From: an alpha proteobacterium AAP38 | GTDB lineage: Bacteria > Pseudomonadota > Alphaproteobacteria > Azospirillales > Azospirillaceae | Reading direction: 5' to 3' | Length of the DNA stretch: 64,000 nt | NCBI GenBank assembly: GCA_001296005.1 | Contig: LJHR01000005.1 | Location: 186,001-250,000 of the forward strand | Part shown: in pieces, positions 35,291 through 44,544 of the stretch | How positions within the stretch are numbered: the stretch's first letter is position 1 | How the letters are laid out: each line of letters begins with the position of its first letter | Position numbers and translations under genes: made by a program | The notes under the pieces: model-generated | What the model was told of the DNA's origin: nothing | The model's input: only the letters and a program-made list of their open reading frames with translations | The model's database searches: none

Positions 35291-36393
35291 GCAACGCACT
35301 GAGGGCCGATCTCCACGACCATGAACCCTCGATCGAGGAAAAGCTGGCCGCGGTCAATGACACCACGCGCAGCGCGCTGGTCTCCACCATGCTGGCGCCG
35401 CGCTTCTACACCACCGACTTCGACGAGATGGATCGGATCAATGTGGAGCCGGTGCGCGCCGAATGGGACGCCCTGATCGCACAGATGCGCAGCGATCCGA
35501 ACAGGGGCCATTTCCGCCGCAATGCCGACTGGGACAATATCGACATCAACGATCTTGAACCGGCGCTGCGCGAAGAACTGACCGATTTCCTGGTTTCGTC
35601 ACTGACGTCGGAATTTTCCGGCTGCGTCCTTTACAAGGAGATGAAGCGCCGGGGGACTAACAAGGAAATCTGTGAGCTATTCGGCTACATGAGCCGGGAT
35701 GAGTCCCGCCATGCCAGCTTCATCAATGACGCGCTGAAGGATTTCGGCATCGGCGTCAATATGGGCTTCCTGGCCAAGGCCAAGAAGTACACTTACTTCA
35801 AACCCAAGTTCATCTATTACGCCACTTATCTGTCGGAAAAGATCGGCTATGCCCGATACATCACCATCTTCCGCCATCTGGAAAAGAACCCGGATCGCCG
35901 GTTTCACCCGATTTTCAAATGGTTCAAGGAATGGTGTAACGACGAATTCTCGCATGGTGAGGCGTTCTCCCTGATCATCCGTTCGGATGAACGGCTGATG
36001 CAGGGCGTCAACAAGCTGTGGATCAAGTTCTTCCTGCTGGCCGTGTTCGCTACCATGTATGTGCGCGACCATATGCGCCCGGCTTTCCATGCCGCCATGG
36101 GCGTGAATATCGATGATTACGACATGCGCGTCTTCCGCCTGACGTCGGAGATTTCGCGCCAATGCTTCCCGCTGGTCCTGGACCTGGACAATCCCGCTCT
36201 GTGCGAGGGGTTCCGGCGCATGGAACGGATCAACCAGCGCATGATGGCGGCCAAGCAGCGCGGTGGCGTGGTGGGCGCGGTCGGCAAGGCTTTGTGGGGC
36301 GCGGCTGCGGGCGTCAACTTCCTGCGCATGTACATGATCCCGGCAAAGACGAACGCGATCCCCGCGACCTCGCGCCTTCAGCCGGTCTGGTAG
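35287..36393 (+). CDS. acsF: O2-dependent Mg-protoporphyrin IX monomethyl ester cyclase AcsF
   Basis: 368 residues. The diiron carboxylate ligands are visible: Glu109 (TSEFSG), Glu139/His142 (DESRHASF) and a second pair around residues 220-225 (NDEFSHGE). It forms the isocyclic ring E using O2, giving divinyl protochlorophyllide. The start at 35287 is fixed by the ATGA overlap with the preceding ORF. No anaerobic cyclase BchE lies in this window, so ring E formation from this cluster would need oxygen. Confidence 0.96.
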   Translation: MSNALRADLHDHEPSIEEKLAAVNDTTRSALVSTMLAPRFYTTDFDEMDRINVEPVRAEWDALIAQMRSDPNRGHFRRNADWDNIDINDLEPALREELTDFLVSSLTSEFSGCVLYKEMKRRGTNKEICELFGYMSRDESRHASFINDALKDFGIGVNMGFLAKAKKYTYFKPKFIYYATYLSEKIGYARYITIFRHLEKNPDRRFHPIFKWFKEWCNDEFSHGEAFSLIIRSDERLMQGVNKLWIKFFLLAVFATMYVRDHMRPAFHAAMGVNIDDYDMRVFRLTSEISRQCFPLVLDLDNPALCEGFRRMERINQRMMAAKQRGGVVGAVGKALWGAAAGVNFLRMYMIPAKTNAIPATSRLQPVW

Positions 36394-36399
36394 GGCGCC

Positions 36400-37221
36400 A
36401 TGGAAGTCGCCAACCCGGTCATCGTTGTGCTGATCGCTATCGGGGTCTGGTGGCTGTCGACCGGGCTTGTGCTGGCCATGGTCCATCGGACCGAACGTGG
36501 TGGCTGGGGTCCGGTGCAGGTCATGCCGCTGATGACGCTGTTCGGTGTCGCCGGCGTCGGTCTGATGTGGATCGGGGCGCAGGAGAAAACATCCTTCGGG
36601 TCCTATGCCGGGTTCTTTGGCGCCCTGCTGGTCTGGGCTTGGCATGAGGCGGCGTTTCTGACCGGCGTGCTGATGGGCGGTCGGTCTGGGGAATGCCCGC
36701 CGGCCCTGTCTGGGTTCGCGCGGTTCCGCGCGGCGTGGGAGGCGGTCTGCGATCATGAGATCGCCATCCTGATCACGGGGCTGATACTATGGCTGATGCT
36801 GTCGGACAGTCCCAACCCGTTCGGTCTGGCGGCATTCGGGTTGCTGTGGGGGATGCGGATTTCCGCAAAGCTGCTGATCTTCTTCGGGGCGCCCAACGCG
36901 ATCAGCGAATTGATGCCAAGCCGCATCGCGCATCTGAAAAGCTACTTCAAGACCGATCACCTGACGCCGCTTTTCTATCTTCTGATGGGGGGGGCGGTGG
37001 CCCTGTTCGTCCTTCTGGTCATCGCGGCCAATGAGGCGACACAGGATCATTCGGTGGTCGGGCACTCACTGCTGGCGACCTTCATGGCGCTGGCCATCCT
37101 TGAACATCTGGTTCTCGTCCTTCCCGTTTCCGATACGGCGCTCTGGCGCTGGGCGGTACCGGGTGGGGTTAAACATGGCCGGCCGCCCATCGTCGGGCCG
37201 GCAGCCGACAAGCAGCAATAA
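36400..37221 (+). CDS. puhE: Photosynthetic complex assembly protein PuhE
   Basis: 273 residues with about seven membrane helices and the PuhE-family pattern (HEAAFLTGVLMGG, FGAPNAISELMPSR, LKSYFKTD). PuhE modulates bacteriochlorophyll supply to the photosystem in Rhodobacter. It lies 6 nt after acsF. The order puhABC-ORF-acsF-puhE-hemA is typical for alphaproteobacterial PGCs. Confidence 0.92.
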   Translation: MEVANPVIVVLIAIGVWWLSTGLVLAMVHRTERGGWGPVQVMPLMTLFGVAGVGLMWIGAQEKTSFGSYAGFFGALLVWAWHEAAFLTGVLMGGRSGECPPALSGFARFRAAWEAVCDHEIAILITGLILWLMLSDSPNPFGLAAFGLLWGMRISAKLLIFFGAPNAISELMPSRIAHLKSYFKTDHLTPLFYLLMGGAVALFVLLVIAANEATQDHSVVGHSLLATFMALAILEHLVLVLPVSDTALWRWAVPGGVKHGRPPIVGPAADKQQ

Positions 37222-37254
37222 TTCTGGGATACAGGGACGGAAAGGGGATTAAAG

Positions 37255-38472
37255 ATGGACGTTTTCGCTCATATGCAGCAGGCATTGCGCGACTTGAAGA
37301 CAGCGGGCAATTACCGGGTCTTCGCCGAACTGGAGCGTCAATGCACAGCCTTTCCCAGGGCGACCGTCCACCGGGCCGATGGCGAGACAGGCGAAGTGAC
37401 CGTGTGGTGCTCCAACGACTATCTCGGCATGGGCCAGCACCCGAAGGTGACCGCCCGGATGACAGAGATCATCGCCAAGTGTGGGGCAGGGGCCGGCGGC
37501 ACCCGCAACATCTCCGGCACCAACCATTATCATGTACAGCTGGAGAAGGAGCTGGCCGACCTGCATGGCAAGGAAGCGGCCCTGATCTTCACCTCTGGCT
37601 ATGTCTCCAACTGGGCCGCGCTGGGCACCCTGCTGTCGCGTATTCCGGGGATCATCGTCTATTCGGATGCGCTGAACCATGCCTCCATGATCGAGGGTAT
37701 CCGCCATTCCGGCTGTGAGCGCCGCGTGTTTCGCCACAATGACTATCGGCATCTGCGGCAGTTGATGGCCGCCGACGATCCCAAGCTGCCGAAAATGGTG
37801 GCGTTTGAATCCGTCTATTCCATGGATGGCGATATCTCGCCGATGCGTGAGATTTGTGACGTGGCCGATGAGTTCGGCGCCATCACCTATCTGGACGAGG
37901 TCCATGGCGTGGGCATGTACGGGCCGCGTGGCGGTGGTGTTGCCGAACGCGAAGGCTTGATGGACCGGATCACGGTCATCGAAGGTACGCTGGGCAAGGC
38001 CTATGGCTGCATGGGCGGCTATATCACGGGCACCGAGGTCTTGGTGGATTTCGTCCGCTCCTTCGCCTCGGGCTTCATCTTCACCACGGCCCTGCCGCCG
38101 GCGCTGGCCGCCGGTGCAACGGAAGCGATCCGCCATCTGAAGGACAGCCAGGTCGAGCGTGCCCGCCACCAGGCCGCCGTCGCCAAGGTGCGCCAGGCGC
38201 TGGACGCTCGAGGCATCCCGCATATGCATAATCCCAGCCATATCGTGCCGGTGATGGTGGGCAATGCCGCCAAGTGCAAATGGATTTCCGATATCCTGCT
38301 GGATCAGTTCGGAATCTATGTGCAGCCCATCAACTATCCCACCGTACCGGTCGGCACCGAACGCCTGCGCATCACGCCGACGCCGCTGCATACCGATGCT
38401 GAGATTAAGCATCTGGCCGATGCGCTGTCGTCGCTCTGGTCGCAATGTGCCCTGGCGCGCAAGGTCGCCTGA
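37255..38472 (+). CDS. hemA: 5-aminolevulinate synthase
   Basis: 405 residues, alpha-oxoamine synthase fold. The PLP lysine is Lys248 ([14 protein letters not shown]), and [12 protein letters not shown] carries the PLP-ring aspartate. It condenses glycine and succinyl-CoA to 5-aminolevulinate, the start of the tetrapyrrole pathway. Being inside the PGC, this copy probably provides extra flux for pigment; a second ALA synthase elsewhere is possible. Confidence 0.96.
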   Translation: MDVFAHMQQALRDLKTAGNYRVFAELERQCTAFPRATVHRADGETGEVTVWCSNDYLGMGQHPKVTARMTEIIAKCGAGAGGTRNISGTNHYHVQLEKELADLHGKEAALIFTSGYVSNWAALGTLLSRIPGIIVYSDALNHASMIEGIRHSGCERRVFRHNDYRHLRQLMAADDPKLPKMVAFESVYSMDGDISPMREICDVADEFGAITYLDEVHGVGMYGPRGGGVAEREGLMDRITVIEGTLGKAYGCMGGYITGTEVLVDFVRSFASGFIFTTALPPALAAGATEAIRHLKDSQVERARHQAAVAKVRQALDARGIPHMHNPSHIVPVMVGNAAKCKWISDILLDQFGIYVQPINYPTVPVGTERLRITPTPLHTDAEIKHLADALSSLWSQCALARKVA

Positions 38473-38487
38473 TCACGGGAGGCGGCC

Positions 38488-39030
38488 ATGGGCATGATTG
38501 ATCGACAAATCGTCATCCCGGCGGTGGCCGCCGACGGATCGCTTTATCCGATTGAAAAGATGCAGGCCCATATCACGGGCCAGCTGCACTTGGCGGTGTC
38601 GGTCTTCGTCTTTGACGGGGACCGGCTGCTGCTGCAGAAGCGTGCGCAGGGCAAGTATCATTGCGGTGGCCTCTGGGCCAATACCTGCTGCTCCCACCCG
38701 CATTGGCGGGAAACGGTAGAAGATTGCGCCGCCCGCCGTCTGACGGAGGAACTGGGGATCACGCTGCCCCTGCGGCGTCACCAGACCGTCGATTATCAGG
38801 CCGATGTCGGCGCCGGCCTGCGCGAACATGAGCGTGTGACGCTGTTCAGCGCATCGGCCGACCGGACCTGTCTGGTCCCATTTCCCGACCCGGAAGAGGT
38901 TGAGGCCACCCGCTGGATCAGCTTGGCCAACCTTCGGCGCGAAATCACGCGCGATCCGAACAGCTTCACACCGTGGTTGCGGATCTATCTGGACCGGTTT
39001 CCCGACCTGTCCTTCGGCCAAGCGGCCTGA
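38488..39030 (+). CDS. idi: Isopentenyl-diphosphate delta-isomerase, type I
   Basis: 180 residues, Nudix fold. The active-site cysteine is in NTCCSHPHW (Cys67/68), and the Nudix box region has RRLTEELG. It interconverts IPP and DMAPP, supporting crtE-dependent GGPP synthesis. Ribosome site CGGGAGG; it lies 15 nt after hemA and is the last gene of the rightward run. Confidence 0.94.
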   Translation: MGMIDRQIVIPAVAADGSLYPIEKMQAHITGQLHLAVSVFVFDGDRLLLQKRAQGKYHCGGLWANTCCSHPHWRETVEDCAARRLTEELGITLPLRRHQTVDYQADVGAGLREHERVTLFSASADRTCLVPFPDPEEVEATRWISLANLRREITRDPNSFTPWLRIYLDRFPDLSFGQAA

Positions 39031-39131
39031 TTTTCAAAAACGCAGTTCAATGCGAGCACCGGCAGCCCATCTGCTGGCGTAAAATCGTGTCCGCCTTGTG
39101 CCATGCCTGTGAAGATGCCGCACAAAAGAAA

Positions 39132-39159
39132 TCAGGGGAGGCTTTGCGGCCTCCCCTGA
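39132..39159 (-). terminator. Rho-independent terminator of the puf operon, between idi and pufC
   Basis: TCAGGGGAGGC (39132-39142) pairs perfectly with GCCTCCCCTGA (39149-39159), an 11-bp stem with a 6-nt loop. On the minus strand the stem is followed by ATTTCTTTTG, a U-rich tail. It closes the leftward crtEF-bchCXYZ-puf transcript. On the plus strand the stem could also slow idi transcripts, but the U-tract is absent. Confidence 0.85.
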
Positions 39160-39226
39160 AGTTGTCGCCGTCATGGGGGAACGACGGCCCATGACAGGGA
39201 AGCTGCGGGACCCGCCCGCAGGCCCT

Positions 39227-40336
39227 TTAAGGCTGGGTAACGGGCGTGGCGGCGCTGCCACCCAGCACTTCGGTCTTGCCCGGAATATAGGTGCTGAAGT
39301 TCGGGACGTCGGTCGAACCCTTGACCGCGACCGCGTCGACATAATCCTTCAGCATGGACACACCATAGAGCGGCTTCTGCACGCCGTTATGGCATGTCGC
39401 GCAACCGATCTTCAGGACATCGCCCTCCGGACCCTTACGATTGGCCGGAAATACCGGGGTGAGACTCTGCATATAGTTGACGTTCAGATGACGGGCCATC
39501 TTGATGCCGTGCCAGGCGGTTACCCGCTGCGGCGGGCTCTGGTCCCAGTCATTGAAGGCGCGGGTATTGTGGCAGGTTGTGCAGTTTACGCCGAGCGATT
39601 CCGACATGTGCACCATCAGCGCCCATGTTTCCTCGGTTTCCTTGGTTCCGGCGGGGTTCATGCCCGTGGGAAGGGCCGTTGTGGAATGGACCCGGATCGG
39701 CTTCTCACCCAGCAGATAATCCGACAGGGCGTTCTGCGGCAGGGAAGTCTTGCCGGCATTGACCGCGACGACATTCTGGCCGCTGCGGTTAGAGGTCATG
39801 TTGCCCGCCGGCTTGGGGTCCAGGGTGGTGCTCCACACCTGTGCCGGCACACCCTTGCCGCGATGGCACGTGTAACAGGTGACGCCCGTTTCCGCGACAT
39901 GGGCCTTCCAGTCGACATTGATCGACTGGGTCATCTGGATCATGCGGCGGGCGACGACCTTCTGATAGATCTCGTCCGACGCCATATTGTCCGGGTTATG
40001 GCAGTAGTTACAGCCAGCTTCCGGCGCCACCCATTCGGTGATCGACGCCATGAACTGGTTGAACTGGTCGCCCGACAGATTGCCCAGGACCTGGACATTC
40101 TGATAAAGGGCAGAGGCCTTGTCACCTGACGGATCAGCTTCCCACGGGGCGGGCGGGGCGACGTTGGCGGCCTTCAGGGCAGCCTCCGTCTCCACGTCGC
40201 GGTGGTGATACATGCCGGTTCCGCGGAACCCGAGCTGATCGGTGGCGACAGGCGGTGCATCCCAGCCGGCCCCGACGAAGCTGGCCACGGCCAGCAGGGC
40301 GCCGGCGGAGGCGGCGAATGGTAACCAGAGTTTCAT
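39227..40336 (-). CDS. pufC: Reaction-centre tetraheme cytochrome c subunit PufC
   Basis: 369 residues from the ATG at 40336, which has GGAGGGAGGACC before it. Four heme sites are visible: CNYCH, CYTCH, CTTCH and CATCH. The N-terminal hydrophobic segment (about 5-22) has no lipobox cysteine, so the protein is probably held by an uncleaved signal anchor or cleaved free, rather than lipidated. It rereduces the special pair, taking electrons from soluble carriers such as the c2-type cytochrome at 15 kb. Last puf gene before the terminator. Confidence 0.94.
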   Translation of the reverse strand: MKLWLPFAASAGALLAVASFVGAGWDAPPVATDQLGFRGTGMYHHRDVETEAALKAANVAPPAPWEADPSGDKASALYQNVQVLGNLSGDQFNQFMASITEWVAPEAGCNYCHNPDNMASDEIYQKVVARRMIQMTQSINVDWKAHVAETGVTCYTCHRGKGVPAQVWSTTLDPKPAGNMTSNRSGQNVVAVNAGKTSLPQNALSDYLLGEKPIRVHSTTALPTGMNPAGTKETEETWALMVHMSESLGVNCTTCHNTRAFNDWDQSPPQRVTAWHGIKMARHLNVNYMQSLTPVFPANRKGPEGDVLKIGCATCHNGVQKPLYGVSMLKDYVDAVAVKGSTDVPNFSTYIPGKTEVLGGSAATPVTQP

Positions 40337-40349
40337 GGTCCTCCCTCCC

Positions 40350-41312
40350 TTATTGCGCCGGATCGACGACGTTGGGCCACATATCGGGCAGCGGTGAGAC
40401 AAGCCCGTGGTTGACGCCCCACAGGTACCAGTTGTCGACCACGGTGCCGGTCAGCAGGATGCCGATGCCGCCCGTCAGCGGGGTCAGGATGGCGAACCAC
40501 CAGGCCCAGCGGTGAACGGATTCCATGGTTGCGTTGAAACCCATCGTCCAGCGCCAGAACAAGGCCGCACGTTCCGAGGCGGTGCCCCGGTCGGTGATCT
40601 GTTCCAACTCACGCTCGCCGCCATACTTGCCCACCGCAAGGATCGTCGCGCCATGCATGGCGAACAGCAGGACCGATCCGTACAGGAAGACGATGGAGAG
40701 GCAGTGGAAGGGGTTGTAGTAGAGATTGCCGTAGCGGATGGAGAAGGCGGCCGTCCAGTCCAGGTGCGGGAAGATGCCGAACGGCACGGCCTCGGAGAAG
40801 TTGCCCATCAGCAGCGGGCGGATGAAGCCCAGTACCAGGAACAGCCAGATGGCCGCCGCAAAGGCCCAGGCCACATGCGTGCCCATCTCCAGCTGCCGGG
40901 CGCGGCGATAGACCCGAACCCACCAGAGCAGGACCGACAGGGTCAGGAAGAAGCCGGCAATCAGCCACCATCCCCCTTCCGCCAGCGGCGGCAGCACCTT
41001 CAGACCATATTTGGCCGCCGGCGGTTCCAGGCCCAGCCAGAATAGCTGCCGGACAAACTCAATCGGGTCCCACCCGACCGAGGCCAGCATGTTGAGGCCG
41101 ATGATCTCAAAGCCGATGAAACCGAAGACCAGCGACAGGGTACCCAGATATCCCAGATAGATCGGCCCGATCTGGGCATTGCCGATCATGCCGAACAGAC
41201 GCACGAAGAACGGTTTACCGGTTCGCGGACTGTCTCCCCGGGGCAGCGGCATGCCTTCTTCGGCGGGGCCGCTGACTTGGATCGGGGTGATGATGTTCTG
41301 ATATTGTGCCAT
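40350..41312 (-). CDS. pufM: Reaction-centre M subunit
   Basis: 320 residues with five membrane helices. Family motifs include [26 protein letters not shown] (special-pair and accessory pigment region) and an HGATILA segment. It forms, with L, the core binding the special pair, bacteriopheophytins, quinones and iron. ATG 41312 with GGAGGAAGTGTG is preferred over a GTG one codon earlier. It lies 12 nt after pufL. Confidence 0.96.
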   Translation of the reverse strand: MAQYQNIITPIQVSGPAEEGMPLPRGDSPRTGKPFFVRLFGMIGNAQIGPIYLGYLGTLSLVFGFIGFEIIGLNMLASVGWDPIEFVRQLFWLGLEPPAAKYGLKVLPPLAEGGWWLIAGFFLTLSVLLWWVRVYRRARQLEMGTHVAWAFAAAIWLFLVLGFIRPLLMGNFSEAVPFGIFPHLDWTAAFSIRYGNLYYNPFHCLSIVFLYGSVLLFAMHGATILAVGKYGGERELEQITDRGTASERAALFWRWTMGFNATMESVHRWAWWFAILTPLTGGIGILLTGTVVDNWYLWGVNHGLVSPLPDMWPNVVDPAQ

Positions 41313-41324
41313 CACACTTCCTCC

Positions 41325-42170
41325 TCAGCGCCAGATCGGAAGTTCAAGCCACCAGCTCCACCACTGGGGCCAGCCCTTGTTCCAGAAGGGCCCACTGATG
41401 ATGATGCAGACGGCACTCCAGAAGCCGGCGTTCAGCGCCAGGACAAGGCCCAGACGGTGGATACCCAGCGTGCCGATCGAATAGCCGATGATGTCGCGGA
41501 AGAAGGTGTCTTCATATTCCGGCGTCTTCACCTCTGCCTGTTTACCCGGCTCGTCGAGCGAGGCGCCGGGATTGGCGGCGGACAGGATCAGACCACCATG
41601 CAGCGACAGCGCCAGCGTCGTCGTGAAGAAGAACGACACGGCGATCATGTGTGCAGGATTGTAGTGGAAATGCAGATACTGGTACCCGACATTCGACACC
41701 CAGTCGAGATGACTGAAGATGCCGTATGGGAAGCCGTTCCCCCAGGCGCCCAGCAGCAGCGGGCGGAACACCACCAGCGTTGCATAGGCGAAGATGGCGA
41801 AGGAGAAGGCGAACGGCACGTGGTACCCGATCCCCAGCTTTCGGCAGATTTCCACCTCGCGCAATGCCCAGGAGCAGAAGGCCCCCAAGGCGCAGACGGT
41901 GATCAATTGCCAAAGCCCCCCTTGTTTCAGCGGCGCAAGCGCCAGCCCATAGGACAAGTCAGGGGGAGCAATGGAAATCTGCCAGATATTCCATGTTGGC
42001 CCGATCGCCGCCCCGTACAGGATCAGCGCCGTACCCAAAGCGGCGAAAAAGGCGGTGGTGACGCCGAAGAACCCGACATAGAAGGGCCCGACCCAGAAGT
42101 CGAACAGGTCGCCGCCGATCAGCGTTCCACCGCGCACGCGATATTTGCGTTCAAAACTGAGCAGCGCCAT
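41325..42170 (-). CDS. pufL: Reaction-centre L subunit
   Basis: 281 residues with five membrane helices. Pigment and iron ligands fall in recognisable motifs: FSHLDW, YNPAHM, LSLHGG and GIHRLG, with the EYEDTFFRD quinone-B loop between. Ribosome site GGAGGGCACGTAC. It is separated from pufA by a 116-nt spacer that contains a strong hairpin. Confidence 0.97.
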   Translation of the reverse strand: MALLSFERKYRVRGGTLIGGDLFDFWVGPFYVGFFGVTTAFFAALGTALILYGAAIGPTWNIWQISIAPPDLSYGLALAPLKQGGLWQLITVCALGAFCSWALREVEICRKLGIGYHVPFAFSFAIFAYATLVVFRPLLLGAWGNGFPYGIFSHLDWVSNVGYQYLHFHYNPAHMIAVSFFFTTTLALSLHGGLILSAANPGASLDEPGKQAEVKTPEYEDTFFRDIIGYSIGTLGIHRLGLVLALNAGFWSAVCIIISGPFWNKGWPQWWSWWLELPIWR

Positions 42171-42240
42171 GTACGTGCCCTCCGAGAGAGGCCAGCCAGT
42201 TGGTCATCCAGTTGGCGATGTCTTTTGGTGAAAGTTGGCG

Positions 42241-42270
42241 GCGGGCGGGGCCGTCACCGGCCACGCCTGC
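42241..42270 (-). other. pufA-pufL intercistronic hairpin
   Basis: In the leftward mRNA the 30 bases form a hairpin of 11 base pairs with two mismatches and a 4-base loop; the arms centre on GGCCG and CGGCC with outer GGCG/CGCC. It starts 17 nt after pufA. In Rhodobacter a hairpin here protects the pufBA segment from 3' decay, so LH1 polypeptides are made in excess over L/M. The same role is inferred. Confidence 0.65.
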
Positions 42271-42286
42271 TGCCGTCTTGAGGTTC

Positions 42287-42484
42287 TCAGCCGACGCTCG
42301 GTTGATCCGCATCCAAGGAGAGCGAATGTTCGATCGCGCTGGTCTTGAGGGGCTTGCCCTCCAGCCAGTTGAACCGTTCAGTGCTCAACAGGACGAAATG
42401 GATCAGGATGGCGAGCGTGAACAGAAACACGGACAGTGCGACCAGCGCCTTGCGCGGATCGAACATCAGCCAGATTCTCCACAT
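42287..42484 (-). CDS. pufA: LH1 alpha polypeptide
   Basis: 65 residues. Short cytoplasmic N-terminus [12 protein letters not shown], then one membrane helix with the bacteriochlorophyll ligand His29 ([12 protein letters not shown]). Typical LH1-alpha length and layout. Ribosome site AAGGAGAAAGCGAC. 12 nt after pufB. Confidence 0.96.
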   Translation of the reverse strand: MWRIWLMFDPRKALVALSVFLFTLAILIHFVLLSTERFNWLEGKPLKTSAIEHSLSLDADQPSVG

Positions 42485-42496
42485 GTCGCTTTCTCC

Positions 42497-42718
42497 TTAG
42501 CCGATCATCGGCAGCAGTGATTGTGCCGTTTGGCCAATGCCTTCCAGAGAGGCATAACCATTGGGCCCAGGGATCCACGGGCGCCACATCCAGACCAGAA
42601 CATGCGCGGCGATAGCGATCGCCGTGAAGATCAGGAAGCCTTGGATGAAGAACGAATGGACCTCGCGAGCTTCGCTTTCGGTCAGACCCGAAAGTGAGAC
42701 GTTTGATGAGTCAGCCAT
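42497..42718 (-). CDS. pufB: LH1 beta polypeptide
   Basis: 73 residues from the ATG at 42718 (GGAGGTGGATTTG upstream). The acidic N-terminus has [17 protein letters not shown] with conserved His21, and the membrane helix carries the pigment ligand His39 ([12 protein letters not shown]). The C-terminal tail of about 25 residues after the helix is longer than in many LH1-beta chains. Confidence 0.96.
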   Translation of the reverse strand: MADSSNVSLSGLTESEAREVHSFFIQGFLIFTAIAIAAHVLVWMWRPWIPGPNGYASLEGIGQTAQSLLPMIG

Positions 42719-42741
42719 CAAATCCACCTCCTAGTCTCGAA

Positions 42742-42762
42742 TGCCGCGGCGCCCCCGCGGCA
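42742..42762 (-). other. Hairpin between pufQ and pufB
   Basis: TGCCGCGG (42742-42749) pairs with CCGCGGCA (42755-42762) around a 5-base loop, 24 nt upstream of the pufB start. Such 5' hairpins occur at processing or stabilising points in puf mRNAs. No direct evidence of function. Confidence 0.45.
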
Positions 42763-42834
42763 GGGTTCCGGCAGTGCCACCAAGGCAGCATTACCGGGTT
42801 TTTGACGGTGTCGAGCACACCGGCAAGGAAGCGG

Positions 42835-43056
42835 TTACACGTTAAACGCGTAACCAATAGCGGCGTGGGCCGACGAACGGGCCTCAGCAAAGATGGACTG
42901 CACAGGGCGGGCGGCCCGGCGGTCAAAAATGTGGGTAATCCGGCTGGCCATCGCGGCCACCAGGCAGAGCGGATAGGAGATCAGGAAGACGAGGCGCATT
43001 TCCGCGCGCTCCAACTGGCGGCCCCTGGCGCCCCCATGTCCAATGCTGAACATCAT
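42835..43056 (-). CDS. pufQ: PufQ-like small membrane protein
   Basis: 73 residues from the double ATG at 43056 (GGGGAGGACAAA directly upstream). The frame is open 11 codons further but the Shine-Dalgarno site decides the start. A basic N-terminus is followed by one membrane helix (RLVFLISYPLCLVAAMAS) and an Arg/Ala-rich tail. Size, topology and place between bchZ and pufB match PufQ, which promotes bacteriochlorophyll synthesis and LH1 assembly in Rhodobacter. Sequence in this family is weakly conserved, so the name rests partly on position. Confidence 0.65.
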   Translation of the reverse strand: MMFSIGHGGARGRQLERAEMRLVFLISYPLCLVAAMASRITHIFDRRAARPVQSIFAEARSSAHAAIGYAFNV

Positions 43057-43104
43057 TTTGTCCTCCCCGCTGCCATCCCCTGACGGCATCCTCTGATTAC
43101 TTCT

Positions 43105-44544
43105 TCAAGCGTGTACCTTCGCCGCCCCGTCGAAATGACGCAGCGTGACTTCCGGCGCACCGTCGCGGCGCGCCTCACGTTCGGCTGCTTCGCGCATGCG
43201 CTTGGCAGCTGAAATCCGGACCAGAACAGGTTCCGCAAGGATGCGACGCTCCAAAAGCGCCTGCGCATCCGCCGACCAGGGTATGGCGCCGCTCCGGGTG
43301 GTTGTCGGTTCGATGGCATCCAGTTCACCTGCCCTGGGCAGGATTTCGAACAGCATGTCGAACAGGGCGTTGCAGACCTCCTGGATCAACCAGGCTGCAC
43401 CCGAATAGCCCATGACCGGCGTGCCGATATGGCGGCGGACAATAGCGCCGGGATAGGAGAGCTGGATGAATTTGCCTCGTTGCCCACGTTCGCCCATGTA
43501 CATGCGTTCATTGAAGGAACCGAACATCACCATCGGCGGCTTGCTGGTGATCAGGTCCTGGACCGCATCATTGTCTGTCTTGACACCTGGCTTGCGCTGG
43601 ACCGCGAAGGCGCAGGGCAGGCCCATTTCCTCTTCCAGGAAATTGCGCACGCCGCGCGTATAGGTCTCGCCCGCCACGATGGCGAAGCTGGCCGTGCCAA
43701 AGAAATCCTGCGTCACGGATCGCCAGAGATCCCAGAGCGGCTTCAGCGTCGTGTGCTTTTCACGGCGGATGAAGGGCTCCGGGTCCAGGCCCAGCATCTC
43801 GCCCAGCTGGCGCAGGAAGGCCGTGGTGGAATGGATACCGATGGGGGCCTGCAAATAGGGGCGATCCAATGTCTCGCATAAAAGGCGCCCGAATTCCCGG
43901 TACAGGCAGATATTGGCATCGGCATCGGCCAGCTTGCGCACATCATCGACATGGCTGCCCAGGGGGAAGACCATGTTGATCTCGGCCCCCAACCCTTCAA
44001 CCAGACGCCGGATTTCCGCGAGGTCAGACGGCATGTTGTAGGTGCCATAGATCGGGCCGATGATATTGACCCGTGGTTTGGCCCCTTCCGGGCGCCGGCG
44101 CGGGGCAGGGACCTTGCCGCCCTTGGGCCCGAATTCCGTCCACAGCCATTTCATGGCGCGGTCGGCACTTTGCCACTGATCCTCGTCGATGGTGCGCGGC
44201 AGGAAGCGGACGATGTTCGACCCTTCCGGCGTGACACCACCGCCGATCATCTCCGCGATCGACCCGGTGACCACCACAGCGGGAAGGTTGGGGTCCAGTG
44301 CCTGACGCGCCCGCTTCATCGCCCCTTCGGTGCCATGACGGCCAAGCTCATCCTCCGACAGGCCGCTGACGACAATCGGCAACTCATGCGGGGGAAGGGC
44401 GTCGGTATAGTGCAGGACGGAGGTGACAGGCAGGTTCTCGCAGCCTACGGGGCCGTCGATGATCACCTGCAGCCCCTTGATCGCCGTGAAGGCGTAGACG
44501 CTGCCCCAATAGCCGCCGGCTCTGTCATGGTCGAGGATCAGCAT
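43105..44544 (-). CDS. bchZ: Chlorophyllide a reductase subunit BchZ
   Basis: 479 residues, nitrogenase NifK-like. The N-terminus [14 protein letters not shown] and conserved [23 protein letters not shown] and [13 protein letters not shown] stretches identify BchZ. With BchY it reduces ring B of chlorophyllide a, turning a chlorin into a bacteriochlorin. It overlaps bchY by 7 nt. Confidence 0.95.
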   Translation of the reverse strand: MLILDHDRAGGYWGSVYAFTAIKGLQVIIDGPVGCENLPVTSVLHYTDALPPHELPIVVSGLSEDELGRHGTEGAMKRARQALDPNLPAVVVTGSIAEMIGGGVTPEGSNIVRFLPRTIDEDQWQSADRAMKWLWTEFGPKGGKVPAPRRRPEGAKPRVNIIGPIYGTYNMPSDLAEIRRLVEGLGAEINMVFPLGSHVDDVRKLADADANICLYREFGRLLCETLDRPYLQAPIGIHSTTAFLRQLGEMLGLDPEPFIRREKHTTLKPLWDLWRSVTQDFFGTASFAIVAGETYTRGVRNFLEEEMGLPCAFAVQRKPGVKTDNDAVQDLITSKPPMVMFGSFNERMYMGERGQRGKFIQLSYPGAIVRRHIGTPVMGYSGAAWLIQEVCNALFDMLFEILPRAGELDAIEPTTTRSGAIPWSADAQALLERRILAEPVLVRISAAKRMREAAEREARRDGAPEVTLRHFDGAAKVHA

